NCBI GenBank assembly: GCA_029255685.2
Contig: CM055318.2
Coordinates: 29,500,001 to 29,564,000 of the forward strand
Length of the DNA: 64,000 nt
Origin: Silene conica
Taxonomy: Eukaryota > Streptophyta > Magnoliopsida > Caryophyllales > Caryophyllaceae
Reading direction: 5' to 3'
How positions within the stretch are numbered: the stretch's first letter is position 1; each line of letters starts with the position of its first letter. The notes beneath the pieces are model-generated. The model saw nothing but the letters and a program-made list of their open reading frames with translations. It did no database searches and had not been told where the DNA came from. Shown piece by piece: positions 34,491 through 47,689 of the stretch. Both the position numbers and the translations under genes were made by a program.

Positions 34491-35414
34491 TTATAATTGT
34501 AATTCTGCTTTTTTCATATACACATATTAATATATGATATATATTTCTTGCAATTTTCCCATCTAGTAGCTTTCATAGTCGAGGCAGAAAAATGGCCATC
34601 ATAAATTTTTTATTAATCTCTATTAGTTAAAATCATATAGTTCACCTAACAAGTATTGATATAATAGATCCATCATGCTAATTCACACACAAATCACATA
34701 AATACAACTATTTGACTTAAAGTCGAGTAACCTCTCAAAATTACCTTTAAAGCTCTTCAAAATTTCAAGGAGACTCGTCAATGAAGTCCAAGCATCCATC
34801 TTTGCTCAAGATATTCGAGAAATCAAACCAAAACAAAACCCTAGAACGATGCATTTTCAGGAAACTCAACAAGACTAAATTTTGTTTATATGAAAATAAG
34901 AAGAAGAAGGAGAGGAGAACATACATATAAAGAACATCGAATTTGAGCTATAAATAATGAAGTTATAGTTGTATTCGTGTTCTTGAAAAATCGCCAACAA
35001 TTGTGAATGAAAGTTTTGTGTTTTGAATAGGATGAAGAAGAGATTTGTTGTTTGCGAGGAAAACAAGGGGAGTTTGAGTCGGAAATTGACTCATGATTCA
35101 TTTAATGAGTCGGGATGACTCAGATTTGGGCAATTGAGACAAAAATAATATCTTAGGACTGTTATAATTGAAGATATAATAAAATATGCAACTAAGTATA
35201 ATTTACGAAAATATTCGATATATTTGTCGTTTTTGAAAATCAAAGCGGAAACTTAAAAATTATAAAACTCGAAATACCATTTAAACTCATATACTTAAAA
35301 TGAAATATTCATATCGTTTAACTATTTTTACGAATTTTCATGAAATATAAATTATTCTCGAAATTAAAATTAAAACCTTTAAAATTATAAGTAGGGAAAT
35401 ATCGAGGTGTTACA

Positions 35415-36108
35415 AAATCGGGTCGGGTCATTAACGGGTCAAGTTATCTGCATATATTTTATCTTATATATTTAGTTTTAAATGGTAATTTTATGTTTAA
35501 AGAATGAGTAAAAATATTAATTATAATTTTAACGGAAAATAATTAAGATAAATATCAATTTAGTATCATTTAAATTATTATTAAGTTAATTCATTATCGG
35601 ATTATCTATCGAAATGATAATCCGTATTAGGTTTGATATGACAATGTGTATTATGATTGGCGAAGAAAGTCAGAGATGTGGTGTTGGGAGCAGCAAGGCA
35701 GCAAGCTGAAGAAAATGTGAAACAAAATCCAATGAAAAGCAAATAAAATCATCCGATAAGTTCGGGGTTTCAAATATAGTGTTGGATGTTGCACCCTTCA
35801 TCTTCCTACAAAATCTTCCCCTCCTAAATTATAGCATATCCTCAATTTTATCATTTTTAAAACAAATTTTCCATTCCATTTTCCTGGGTATTCAACTATT
35901 CATCTTCATTTTCCTATCCTATCCTTTCTCCCAAAATCCCATTTTTCTGGAATTTTGGAAAGGTAAATAGGAAATTACCCACTTATTATCTATCTACTGT
36001 TGTTATCAATTTATCATTGCGTTTAAGGTACATCAATAATAATAAGAGTTTTTATGCTCCAAAATTGTAAATAAAAAAGTATAGAATTTGTGGGAGGGTT
36101 GATTAGAA
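35415..36108 (+). other. Upstream region and 5' UTR of the TBC gene
   Basis: AT-rich sequence between the gypsy LTR end and the TBC start codon. A pyrimidine-rich stretch (35800-35950) may be transcribed leader. No motif is clear enough to call. Confidence 0.4.
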
Positions 36109-39100
36109 ATGAATGGAACAGAAGAAAGAAAAAGAAAGATTCAAGTAGTAAATTACAGGCCAAGTATACACACAAGAAGGGCAAATCTAATAGTGAAATT
36201 CCAAGATATATATGGTTTTACAGTTGAAGGAAATGTAGATGATGTGAATGTATTAAATGATGTTAGGGAGAAGGTTAGGCAACAAGGGAGGGTTTGGTGG
36301 TCATTAGAATCAACCAAAGGTACTCATTGGTATCTTAAAACTCGTGTTTCCTCATCCCTTAAAGCTTCCCTTAAGTTCTCTGCTTTAGCTAATGCCATTA
36401 CTTTGAAGAGGTTAATTCGCAAGGGTATTCCCCCCGCTTTACGCCCTCTTATTTGGTTCGAGTTATCTGGGGCTGCCAAAAAGAAATCCACTGTCCCTGA
36501 CAGTTACTATGCTGATCTTATCAAGGCTACTCATGGCATTGCCACCGCTGCTACTAAGCAGATTGATCATGTCAGCTTTCTTTCTTTCTTTCGTTGCGTT
36601 TCCATTTCAAATACAGACATGTGCTCATCATTCTTTCGTTTTATGTTATCATGGTATATATATATACACCAAAATGACTCGTTAAATTGTAAACTATAAC
36701 TGTCATAGTTGACTAGGTGTGCGTGTGCCCTCCTGGGTATTCTTTTCATATATATGCAAATGGTCTTATGCTTCATAATGCATGCGTTGATTCATTCTCC
36801 CTCTCAATCAGGGAAAGGCTACTATATATAACTATATCTCTGATGATCATTTCTCACATGTAATAAATTTGTATCAAGGTATTAATCCTTGGGAACTTTA
36901 ATGGTTGTCATTTCTGTGCATTTGAGATTTGATGTTTGGAAAACATGCTGTTTCTGCAATACCTTGCTTATATTATTTCATTCTTCATTTTTGTATACTT
37001 TGTTTAGTGAGTTTCATTTGATATCTACTTTGATGAACCATTGAATCTGGAAATTAGATTTTGATTGTGTGTGTGTGTGTGTTTGTGTCTGCTTTTGGTA
37101 TTATTCTCACATGAACAGGACACCAAAGTACATAATGTTATATGATAGATGTTTTGAAAGAAGAGGATAGTTGAAGGCACTGCATCCTTATTTTTCCTGA
37201 TATCCCTCATTTTTTAAGAAATGTCACTGGCATTACTTATTCCATGTAGCGACATTGTTGCTAGTCTGCGTTAGATTTTCCATCACCTATCCATATTTTC
37301 TGCAATCATCCCTCAATAAGATCCAACTCTCCCTCAAATCGTCTCTTAGCACACCTTAACCTTCGATTCACCATAGCCACTTATCAACCGTTGACTACCA
37401 TAGCTAATTCCTATCATTCATCACCATTAACGCTATTTCAAACTCAAAACAAACATGGATTGCTCTAACCACTATCGACCCCCAGCAGCCCCAAGTGTCC
37501 ACCAATTCAGAGTCCCTTTGGCAACCAGGCAAGACCCAAACTGTGAAGGTCATATATGGTGAATGGAGAGCTAGGTGCCGATTTGGTTGTTCATGGTAGA
37601 CATGGGGCTGCCAAAGTTCCAAGGATGTTAAGTGAAGGAAGTGCTGCTTGGATCCAAGAAGGGGTTAGTTTTAGTTTGACGCCATTGGTGATGACTTCAG
37701 GGAGTTGGATGGTCCTTGTTGAGGGCCAAGGATATTAAACGCTACGCATTAAACAAACAGTAAATAGGGTACAAAAACAAGTCATTTCCTATCTAATTAG
37801 AGCAACTTAACAAATGGTAATAGAAGGTCGACGGCTGAACAATACCATTAAAGTTACCACATAAAATTTGGAAAAGCAGGATGGTACGATATTGAAAAAT
37901 CCTTTAATTTTTAAAGTTCTGCAATTCTTCTTTATTATGGTGCCATCTGAAAATGTTGAGCTACTTAGAATAGGATAATTTTTCATGCCATGTACGACTT
38001 TGCTAATTCCTACATTCCATTGCTAGATAGCGAGTGTGCACATTAATCACATAAGAGTAGTTTTCAAATTTGTCATCCTACTTGTAACTTGTTAAGGTGA
38101 AATTGGTAATGATCTACTGATGTATGATTGCCATGAACATCTTTGAGCAACCTGAAATTTCTCCTACAGAATAGTAGGTTTCTTTAGAAGGTCCATATCA
38201 ATGCTGTTGTCAATGAATAATAGAGGTTAATACAGTTCTCTATAATTTCCTTCAGTATGTTAAATGATGGGTTGGAAAAGAGTATACAGTAGAAAAACCG
38301 TAATAAACTGATATGTTACTTCCCTCTGTGTCTTTAGGATTTGCCTCGGACCTTCCCAGGTCATTCCTGGTTGGATACGAAAGAGGGTCATGCAGCTCTA
38401 CGACGTGTTCTTGTTGGTTACTCATTTCGTGATTCTCATGTTGGTTACTGTCAGGTAATTATTTAGTCCTACCCAAAAACTTGTATTTCATGGTTTTCAA
38501 CGTTAGACCAACCCATAACGGCATATGCTTTTAATTAAATGAAATAAAGATCTGGGTTGATCTCACATATAAACCGTGTCATATAAGATTTAATGCTAAT
38601 AACAAAAGTAGGTTAATATATTTCAAATCGACATTAACTTATTGATTGGTCTAGGGTTTAAATTACGTTGCAGCATTGTTGTTACTTGTTATGAAGACGG
38701 AAGAAGATGCTTTCTGGATGCTTGCTGTGCTACTGGAAGATGTTCTAGTTAACGATTGTTACTCCAATAATTTATCCGGATGCCATGTTGAGCAGAGGGT
38801 TTTCAAAGATCTGCTTGCTAAAAATTATCCCCGGTACTCTTTTTTCAGAACAATTTCATAACTTAATGATCAGCCTAACCCGAATGATCCAACCCAAATT
38901 GGGATGCGATCATAAATAAAACAGAAATACAAAAGGATACAAAAGGATAGAAATGCAGCTGTTCAATTACGAGAATGTGATAAGCTATCCCAATAATAGA
39001 ATTTAGTGAATAAATCACCTAGATTCCATTGTATAAATGAGATAAATTTCACAAGTTCATTCATAAAATTCATTGATTGCTTATTACATCTTATCTAATG

Positions 39101-40345
39101 CCCTTATATATGCTTTGTGCCTTGGGGAATAAGAAATGAAAGGTAAAATTAGTAAACTACCCCTCGTTTAGTTTTCGGTGTGTATCAAATTGACTTGACC
39201 ATAACCGAGTCCCTGCCAGCAAATGCGAACACGGTTCTATCCCCAAACTCACAGTAACTCCTAAAAGATCTATATGTCTTGATAATAATACACACGACGC
39301 ATATCTGGACATAATTACTCAATTTAATTGTTTGCTAGTCTACCTATGAGTAGTTAGCGCATTTTATTTATTGAACAATAAAAAAGAGAAAATGCAGGAT
39401 AAATGCTCATTTGGAAGCTTTGGAGTTTGATGTCTCCCTTGTCACCACTGAATGGTTCTTGTGCCTCTTCTCCAAAAGCATGCCTTCAGAGGTCTAGTAA
39501 TGTGTATTTTATGGCTTTTTTCTGCAATTACTTCTCGGTGGTTGATACTTGCTACTCTTTTCTCAGACAACTCTGCGAGTATGGGATGTGCTTTTCTATG
39601 AAGGAGCGCAAGTTTTGTTTCATGTGGCTTTGGCAGTTTTTAAGGTGAACGTTGTTTTTGTTCAAGCACTACGAAATACTCCAATTGTCGTGCAAGTCAT
39701 TTGATAAAACTTGAATCAAATTGTAGATTAAAGAGGCAGAGTTGCTTCTCGTTCAGCAGATTGGTGATGTAATAAACATTTTACAGAAAACAACTCATCG
39801 CATGTTTGACCCTGATGATTTACTTACAGTAAGTTGAATCTCTTGCTCCCGACTTTTTTTGGTCGCTTTCCCGTTGTCTTGAGGGTCCCTATATTAAGGC
39901 GGGTAATAAAAATTGAATGATATACAGAGGGTAATCCTTTTGTCGTCTGACTGTTTCTTAATTACTAATACTAAAAACTTCATTGAAAATTTATTATGTC
40001 GTCGACTGTAAGTTATATCTTTGTCTAATGATGTGGTTCCATTCAAAACTGTTGCTGTATTTTTTTTCAGTTTTCCATTGTCTAATATACTCTATTACAA
40101 GTTCGGTAATAAAGGGTCACATATTGGTCGTGTTTGACATAAAACCTGGCTTATGGTACTTGGGTTCTATGAAGCATGAACCCATGTTGAGTCGCTGCAA
40201 CTTTGTGCAGGTGGCTTTTGATAATATTGGTTCAACGACAACCAACACGATATCGAAACAGCGGAAAAAGCAGGAACCAGCCGTGATGGCAGAACTTGAT
40301 GAAAGGTTTAGACGGCTCAACTCCTTCAAAGACGAAGAAACTTAG
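36109..40345 (+). CDS. TBC-domain Rab GTPase-activating protein, seven exons
   Basis: Rab GAP that speeds GTP hydrolysis on Rab/Ypt GTPases in membrane traffic. Exons: 36109-36570, 38338-38454, 38655-38833, 39398-39491, 39567-39644, 39727-39828, 40211-40345. All have GT-AG introns and matching phases, giving 388 residues. The plant-specific N-terminus includes [20 protein letters not shown] and [14 protein letters not shown]. The TBC domain starts near [17 protein letters not shown] (RxxxW motif). Catalytic residues are present: IDHDLPR (IxxDxxR, arginine finger R158) spans the first splice junction, and YCQ (glutamine finger Q193) ends exon 2. Later blocks include EQRVFKDLL and [16 protein letters not shown]. 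The C-terminus is charged and coiled-coil-like ([13 protein letters not shown]). The gene looks intact; target Rab unknown. Intron 1 is 1.77 kb and holds no recognisable gene. Confidence 0.95.
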
Positions 40346-41000
40346 CTTAAGGATGGCTGATTAAAAAGGGAATGTGAACTGTAATCTACTGTACCATTTT
40401 AGGCTATACAACTTAAAAATAATGACTATTTCATCCTTGTAATCCTATTCCTTGAGGACACCTGTAGAACTCCAGGCATATGTGCTCGGAACTTTGGGTG
40501 TGGACGGAGGAATCTCCCCAATAGGCTTTGCTTGCTGTTGATTGTATATAAATACCCCCAATCTAATACTCAGGTAACGGTGATCAATAAAAACTTCAAT
40601 TGTTCTATCCCAATCGGCCCTCAAAGGTTTTCGAATATTATAAATGACCTACTGAGTAGGGCTTCGCATCGATCCAAAACCGAACCGGAGCAAATTGACT
40701 CGGACCAGATCCTAGACTGGAAAATAATAATTGGCCGAAGTCCGGACTGTCGGGACCTACGGCCGAAAAAAAATTATTAGACTGAAGTTCGGATCTAAAA
40801 GTAATTGACCGGACCAAGCCTGAATTTTTCGATCCGGTCCGATTTTTAACCGAAATGGACCGAAAATTAAGTATGATTATTGAATTTGAAATTTTACACT
40901 CATCAAACAAAGTAAAATAAGTAAATTGGGTATTTGAATTATTATTTAATAACTGGGTGTATTTGAAATTTCACATTCGTCAAATAAAGTAAAATAGCTA
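40346..41000. other. TBC 3' flank and copia target region
   Basis: 3' UTR for roughly the first 150 bp. At 40655-40870 lies a repeat rich in ccgaaccgg and cggtccga words. 40890-41000 contains aaataaagtaaaatag and ttgaattattatttaataac, which recur at 51340-51470 on the far side of the copia insertion. Confidence 0.5.
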
Positions 41001-41196
41001 CTCCCTCCTATTCAGCATATTCTTCCCTCTTTCCTTATCGATGATAATCACGTTTTCTTCCCTCTTTCCTTATTTGGTAAGTTTTTTGTGGTCCAAATTC
41101 AATTTCATGTGGGGTAGGGTAATTTGTGTGGTTCAAATTCATTTCCTTAATTTTGGTCTAAAAAGAAAAGGGAACAATAGGCTGAATAGGAGGGAG
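41001..41196. mobile_element. Stowaway MITE inside the copia target duplication
   Basis: Ends CTCCCTCCTATTCAGC and its reverse complement, flanked by TA (40999-41000 and 41197-41198). 196 bp. It separates the two halves of the left copy of the copia TSD (c-TA and TA-tt). Confidence 0.92.
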
Positions 41197-41884
41197 TATT
41201 TGTTATAAATATAGAAATAAGAATAAATATATTAGGCTAATTTATTACTTACCTTATTTATGTAAGATGTCTTTTGTATCCTCAGCCTTATAAATAGAGA
41301 GACTATGTAACATTGTTGATGATTCATTCGGAAATATATTATCTCTCTCATTATTTTACAACACGTTGTCAGCACGAGACTCAACCTATTGAGCGGTAAT
41401 TATTAGTTTATTACAATAGATTTTTTTACCATACATACGTATAACATAATATAGCACTTTGCTCTTTATCTTTTTTCTTGCTCTACAGGTTTTCTCCTTT
41501 TTTTTTTTTTTTTTATCCTTTTTTTTTTTAATTTTTCTTTATTTTCTTCGTATATACAATTATTTCAACTTTGAGCGAATATCATACGTATGTACAAACA
41601 ATATTTGTTCAATTATGTTTGTCTACTATAGTATTTTTCAATTCAATAATGAAAAATCACTCTCAATATGTATGAATTTAATTTTTTTTTTCATACTAGC
41701 TCCCTTATACGCAAAGCAATATCTCATATGCTATGCATAATTAAATAGCTTTAATAATATTTTTTTTTGATCGCTATGTGTATTATACAAACACGTACAT
41801 CGATCAATTGGGACATATGATTCGTTTATTCTATTATTTTTTTTATTGCTACAATATTTTTTTTGTCTCATATCAATATAATTT

Positions 41885-42110
41885 GAGACATATCCTATTA
41901 ATATAATGTGAGAATCTCCTATCAAAAATAATGTGAGACAATCTCCTATCAAAATAATGAGACAATATTCTATCAAAATAACGTGAGACGATCTCCTATC
42001 AAAATAACGTGAGACGATCTCATATCAAAATAATGTGAGACAATCTCATATCAAAATAATGTGAGACGATCTCCTATCAAAATAACGTGAGACGATCTCA
42101 TTATGAGATT
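41885..42110. repeat. 26-bp minisatellite in the copia leader
   Basis: About eight tandem copies of a 26-bp unit, AAAATAACGTGAGACGATCT followed by CMTATC, between the 5' LTR and gag. Variation is mainly c/t and c/a substitutions. Confidence 0.88.
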
Positions 42111-42302
42111 TTGTAGCCATCATATTTATTTTTCTTATTTATATTTTATATATCGTTTTCTTTTTAGTTGTTTCATTCTTTATCAGACTAAAGAAGTAAA
42201 AGCACGGCTAACCTTTTTCAAATTTGGATACAAAGGCTTTAATCAAGTTTAATAATGGGGAAAAGAGGCTAAAAACAAACCACGACGAGTCTTTATAACA
42301 TT

Positions 42303-42597
42303 CTCCCTCCTATTCTGGATAACTGTCTCACTTTCCGTTTTCGTCTAGTCACGTAAATGTCCCATATTCCATTTTGGGACATTGTTTATACTTATTTTAT
42401 TCACTTTAACCCACAATAATACCCCACCTTACCCCACAACACTACTTATTTTAATCACCTCTACTCACAATAATAATCAATAATACATTTCATCTCTCCA
42501 ATCTTCCCATCCCACACATTACTTTATATTAAACAAATGAATTCTTTAATTCCGGTACCCAACCCCAAATGTGACAGTTATCGGGAATAGGAGGGAG
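42303..42597. mobile_element. Stowaway-like MITE in the copia leader
   Basis: Ends CTCCCTCCTATTCTGGATAA and GGAATAGGAGGGAG, with further pairing of AACTGTC and GACAGTT. 295 bp. The right flank is TA; the left flank has become TT. Confidence 0.8.
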
Positions 42598-42848
42598 TAT
42601 TAATGTTATTACGTAATTTTCTATTCCCACGTCAACGTTTTGTGGTTCCCCAATATGAATTTTTTTTTGTAGTAATTATCAACCTTTTTAGCTTTAACAT
42701 TAACGGCTTCTTGTTTTTGTTCAATCTCTTCAAGTTATATGTGAATGCAATTATTGTATGATGTCATATCTCGTCTTAATTTATTTTATACATATGAGTT
42801 TAACAACCTTTTCTAGTATATAATTAATATGAGCATTTTTTTTACTAG

Positions 42849-43802
42849 ATGTCAAACCTCTCAAAGTTAGAATTTTTGGCCCTTGACATATCGGAAAAAA
42901 ATTACTTGTCATGGATTTTGGATGCCCAACTCCACCTCAAGGCCAGCTCTCTTGGCGACACTATTAAAGAAGGGGACATTGAATCCCTCGAAAATCGTTC
43001 AAGGGCGGCTATAATTTTACTTCGTCGTCATCTTGACGAATCTTTAAAGAAACAGTATCTAACAGTGGATGATCCGTATACTCTGTGGATTAAATTAAAA
43101 GGTCGTTTAGACCATCAAAAATCGGTTATCCTTCCACGTGCAAGGTACGAATGGATGCATCTTCGTCTACAAGATTTCAAAAGTGTCATTGAATATAATT
43201 CGACACTTTTTCAGATAGTCTCTCGTTTAAAACTATGCGGAGAAATCATTACTGAATCTGATCTTTTAGAGAAAACTTTCTCAACCTTTCATGCTTCTTA
43301 TTTGGTTCTTCAACAACAATATAGAGAGCGTTAGTTCAAAAAATATTCGGAACTCATTTCTTGTCTATTAGTTGCTGAACAAAACAATGAGTTATTAATG
43401 CAAAATCATCAAACTTATCCTACTGGCTCATCGCCCATTCCAATTACTGAAGCAAATGCTATTGTTGCTGAAAGAGGTGGGAAAAGGCATGAAAACGGAT
43501 TAGGCCCGAAGAAATTCAACAACAAAAGGAAGGTTGGTTCCAGTTCTTATCAAAAGAAAGGAAAAAAGATTGACACTATATGTCATCGTTGTGGATCACA
43601 TGGGCACTGGGAAAATGTTTGTCGTACGCCGAAACATCTTGTTGAACTTTATAAGGCTTCAATTCAAGCAAAAAATGTTGAAACCAATTTTGCTGAATTC
43701 GACGAACCAAATGAAAATGCCCACCTTGATCTCCCTGACTTCAAGGCCACTGCAAATTATGGAGAATTTGATGACATTGATAATTTCATTGGCGATATCT
43801 AA
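42849..43802 (+). pseudogene. Copia Gag with one premature stop
   Basis: Copia-type Gag that would form particles around element RNA. Seen: MSNLSKLEFLALDISEKNYL at the N-terminus, YEWMHLRLQDFKSVIEYNS in the middle, a CCHC knuckle CHRCGSHGHWENVC, and the conserved RTPKHLVELYKAS after it. A single TAG at 43332-43334 interrupts an otherwise continuous frame of 317 codons. The frame ends at TAA 43800-43802. Confidence 0.9.
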
Positions 43803-44060
43803 GCTCATTCACTAGACTTTTTTTTTATTCAATAAATGACCAAGCTTGTTTTGGTCTAGCAAGACTTGTTTTTTTTTTTTTTTGGACTCTTTAATTATCA
43901 GATTCTCTAGTAAGTTTTTTGTTAGTAATGCAATTTGTTTTTCTTATTTTACATCCTTATTATTTCGTTCATTGGTTTTTATTCTTTTCACTCCCATTTC
44001 TTTTCCTATCTTTCATTATCGTAATTATTTATCCTTTTCATCTCTTCTTCTTAAAGGAAT
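43803..44060 (+). other. U-rich gag-pol spacer with splice-like signals
   Basis: T-rich non-coding stretch between gag stop and pol start. GTAAGT at 43910 and a pyrimidine-rich acceptor ending TTAAAG at 44056 would bound a 147-bp intron just upstream of the pol ATG at 44061. Confidence 0.5.
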
Positions 44061-46050
44061 ATGGATATTACTAATAAAAAGGTGATAGCAAATGGCGAAG
44101 ATATTTGTCTTGTGGACAGTGCAACAACACATACAATTCTCCGCGATAAACGGTTTTTCTCTCATGTAACATTAGCAACGGCTAATGTTAATACTATATC
44201 AGGAACATCAAACATAATTGAGGGGTATGGAAAAACATTGCTTATGTTACCAAATGGTACAAAAATCAATATTCATGAGGCTTTATTCTCTAAAAAGTCG
44301 GAGCGAGATTTATTGAGTTTCAAAGATATCCATCTTAATGGATATCATCTTGAGACAAAAACGAGGCCAACATAGAGTACCTATGTATTACAAAAGTTAT
44401 CTCGGGAAACAAAAGCATATTAGAGAAACTCCCTGGCTTACCCTCAGGGCTATACCATACTACTTTAAGAGAAACTCATCTTGTTGAGAAACATTCGAAA
44501 AGTCTTAATATTAATATTTTTAAAAATTGGCATGACCGATTAGGTCATCCTTGAACAACAATGATGCGTCGAATTGTTGAAAATTCACATGGACATCCTT
44601 TCAAGAGTTTGAAAATCTTATCCATTGATGATTATCCATGTGATGCTTGTTATCAAGGAAAATTAATAATCAAACCATCTTTAACAAAAGTTGGTGTTGA
44701 ATCTCCTAATTTCCTTCAACGAATTCAAGGGGATATATGTGGACCTATTCACCCCAGCATTGGTCCATTTCGCTATTTTATGGTCCTAATTGATGCTTCA
44801 ACTAGGTGGTCTCATGTTTGCCTACTTTCAACTCGTACGGTTGCATTTGCAAGGCTCCTTGCACAGATTATTAGACTACGAGCTCAATTCCCAGATTTTA
44901 ATAGCAAATCTATTCGTATTGACAATGCTGGTGAATTTACATCTAGAACATTTGATGAATATTGCATGTCAATCGGTATTGATGTTGAACACCCAGTTGC
45001 CCACGTACACACTCAGAATGGCATGGCAGAAAGTTTTATAAAACGACTGTAATTGATAGCCCGACCGTTAATTTTAAGGTCGAATTTACCATTCTCAACA
45101 TGGGGCCATGCAATATTACATGCAGCATCACTTGTACGTATAAGACCAACCAACTATCAACAATACTCCCCTGTACAACTAATTTGGGCATCAACCAAAT
45201 ATATCTCATCTTAGAACTTTTGGTTGTGTAGTATATGTGCCAATTGCCCCACCACAGAGAGCTAAAATGGGTCCTCAACGTAGACTCGGCATATATGTTG
45301 GATATGACTCTCCATCAATCATCAGATATTTAGAGCCCCTAACAGGAGATGTTTTTAAAGCAAGATTTGATGATTGTAAATTCGACGAGTCACATTTCCC
45401 GTCGTTAGGGGGAGAAAAATTAAAGTCTTGGGAACATCGCGAAATTTCATGGAATACACCAACATTAGCCCATTTTGATCCTCGTACAGAACAATGTGAG
45501 CTTGAAGTTCAAAAGATCATACATTTGCAAAATATTGCAAATAGAATACCCGATGCATTTACTGATACTGGAAGGGTGACAAAATCGCATATACATGCTG
45601 CAAATGCTCCGGCAAGAGTGCGTATCCCAGAAAATGATCATCATAATACAAATGACTCCAAGCCACGTCTAAAGCGTGGTCGATCTCTTGGTGCAAAGGA
45701 TTCAGTTCCACGAAAAAAGAAAGCAGGAGTCATCATTTCAGGAAAAGATGATCCCTCTGAAAATTTAATTGAACAATCAATTACAAATGAACAAAGTGCA
45801 CCTCAAGAGGAACATGTACCTCAAAACAATGAAATATCTATAAATTATTCTGGTACAAAACAAAACTGGGATATAATAAGATTATCCCGGATAATAAGTT
45901 TTCTTTTAAAATTGTTCTAGATACCATAGAGCATATCGATGATCCTGAACCACAATCCGTTGAAGAATGTTAAAATAGAATTGATTGGCCAAGCAAAGTG
46001 GGAGGAAGCAATCCAAGCAGAGTTCAACTCATTAACAAAGAGAGAAGTTT
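44061..46050 (+). pseudogene. Copia Pol, protease and integrase part, broken
   Basis: Protease with ICLVDSATTHTILRD at 44061-44375, then a stop. The GAG-pre-integrase region follows (NWHDRLGHP, CDACYQGK). The integrase core at 44561-45052 has QGDICGPIHPSIGPFRYFMV, SIRIDNAGEFTS and HTQNGMAESFIKRL, so D, D and E are present. A 1-2-base shift comes near 45052, then the integrase C-terminal part (GPQRRLGIYVGYDSPSIIRY) to 45920. The frame is further damaged before the solo LTR insertion at 46051. Confidence 0.88.
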
Positions 46051-46989
46051 TGTAACATCCCGTATTTTCGTGACTTATATTTAAAGGCTTTTAAGATTTA
46101 TTTTTATAATGAATAATATTTTAATAACCTAACGGAAAATAATTTATTAAAGTACCGTGAAATATTTTAAGAATGAGTAAGATCCGTCTTAAGAACCTTA
46201 AGTCCTTAAGACGAATACAAACTTGGTAAACTATTTCACAACTCAAACCCGTTCTAATATCCGAACCCGTTTAAATGTGACGGAAAGGACAACTCTTGTA
46301 CCCTTTTAAAGACCTTTGTCGACATTTCTTTTTGCTCAAGAATTCATTTCACAGTAACTTCATCTTCCTCAAACCTCCATTTTATTCATCTCCTTTTCGA
46401 TCCTTTCTTTATCATCCGTCGACCGAATCAAGGTAACAATAACATTTTCGGAATCCTCATCAAATTTCCAAGCCATCTATCACTTTAGTTTTACATTTCT
46501 TTCACTCCGAAAAATCTGTCCATTTTGTGAGAATCGGTTTTCTGTCCTAAAACTCGATTTTTATGTTTGTAGGTGAGGGCTTAGATGATCCAGAGGGTGT
46601 TAGCAACTTGGTAGAGGAGGATCTTTAGCCGGAATCGCTTGAGAGGTGACGATAATGAGAAACTCGGCCTATTTGTGAATATTAGCACTTTTGTTGTTAA
46701 TCTTGTGATGGTTTCTGCTTTTATTAATGTTTAATGATCAAAGGACTTAGTAACATGCTTAGGAATGCTTTATTATGATGAAATCATGCTTGTTGGTGTT
46801 CTTGCATTCATATATTATTTTTATGAAAAATCTCATGTTTGCGACGGATACTTGTTATAACCGTTTTGAGGATTGTTATGGGATTTATGTGCTGCTAGGA
46901 AGTAGTATTGAATGATTAATAATGTTGGGTAAACTTGCTTGTAGTAATTTTGAGGAATTTGTGTTGATTTGTGTTGTTTCAAAAAGGGC

Positions 46990-47395
46990 TAGAAAATCGC
47001 GTATTTCGTATCAGGCTCTCTGAGCCGGTCGACCAACCGGCCGCCGGTCGACCGGCTGAGAGTGTCTTTGTGTTTTGCGAGTTTTGTAATATTTTGGCCT
47101 TAGGACTGCCAGCCGGCCGACCGGCTGCCTGCCGACCGGCTGGTGGTCTCTTGTGTTGTGGTATTTTGCGAAAACCTTAAAGTAGAAAGGGATCCCAGCC
47201 GGCAGACCGACCGCCTGCCAGCCGGCTGGGAGTGCATTTGGGATTGGGTTACGAGATTTGCGAAGGCTAGGAAGGGGTTCCCAGCCGGCCGACCGGCTGC
47301 CTGCCGACCGGCTGGGAGTCCTTATGTTGTGTTATTTTGAAAGAAAAGTGTAGGCTAAGAGGACCACCAGCCGGCCGACCGGCTGGGGGCCCCTA
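46990..47395. repeat. AGCCGGCCGACCGGCTG array in the gypsy LTR
   Basis: Five clusters of cagccggccgaccggctg-type palindromes spaced about 85-100 bp, separated by AT-richer spacers. Equivalent clusters occur at 61145-61610 (six) and 32918. Confidence 0.85.
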
Positions 47396-47689
47396 TAAGT
47401 TATAGTTTGAAAATCGTAATTTGTTTATAACTTTTAAACGGTTGATCGGTTTTGATTGAAACTCGTTCCTAGTACCTTTGATGTATGTTTGAGGTCCTCG
47501 GAGGATGGGCGACACTATATTGGGTTCGGGAATGGAGTGAGGATAGAGACCCCCCGGTCGGGTAACCGAAAGGGAAACCGGCTCTCCCTCAACTTAGTTC
47601 CCGGGATCAATTAAGTGTTGATTAGAGGTTAAGAAAATAGAACTATAGATTAGTTCATAGACTTGGATGAAATTGTATTGATGCGTATT

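Larger units (their letters stand above)
31800..35414 (-). mobile_element. Decayed copy of the 2.9-kb gypsy LTR family
   Basis: The right end reads ggtgttaca at 35414, that is TGTAACACC on the minus strand. The ctcagccggcctaccggctg unit (about 32918) and the gatttcccttccgatttccctg block (about 32725) match the LTRs at 46051 and 59845. The left end is uncertain, perhaps near 31.8 kb. It contains a hAT MITE, an Athila-type LTR fragment and another MITE-like repeat. Confidence 0.6.

Noticed and set aside
37404-37738. ORFs inside TBC intron 1
   Set aside because: Intronic, short, no recognisable domain, and flanking splice sites of the TBC gene account for the region.
46971-47340. ORFs rich in AGRPA repeats
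   Set aside because: Translation of the CGGCCGACCGG array in the solo LTR.
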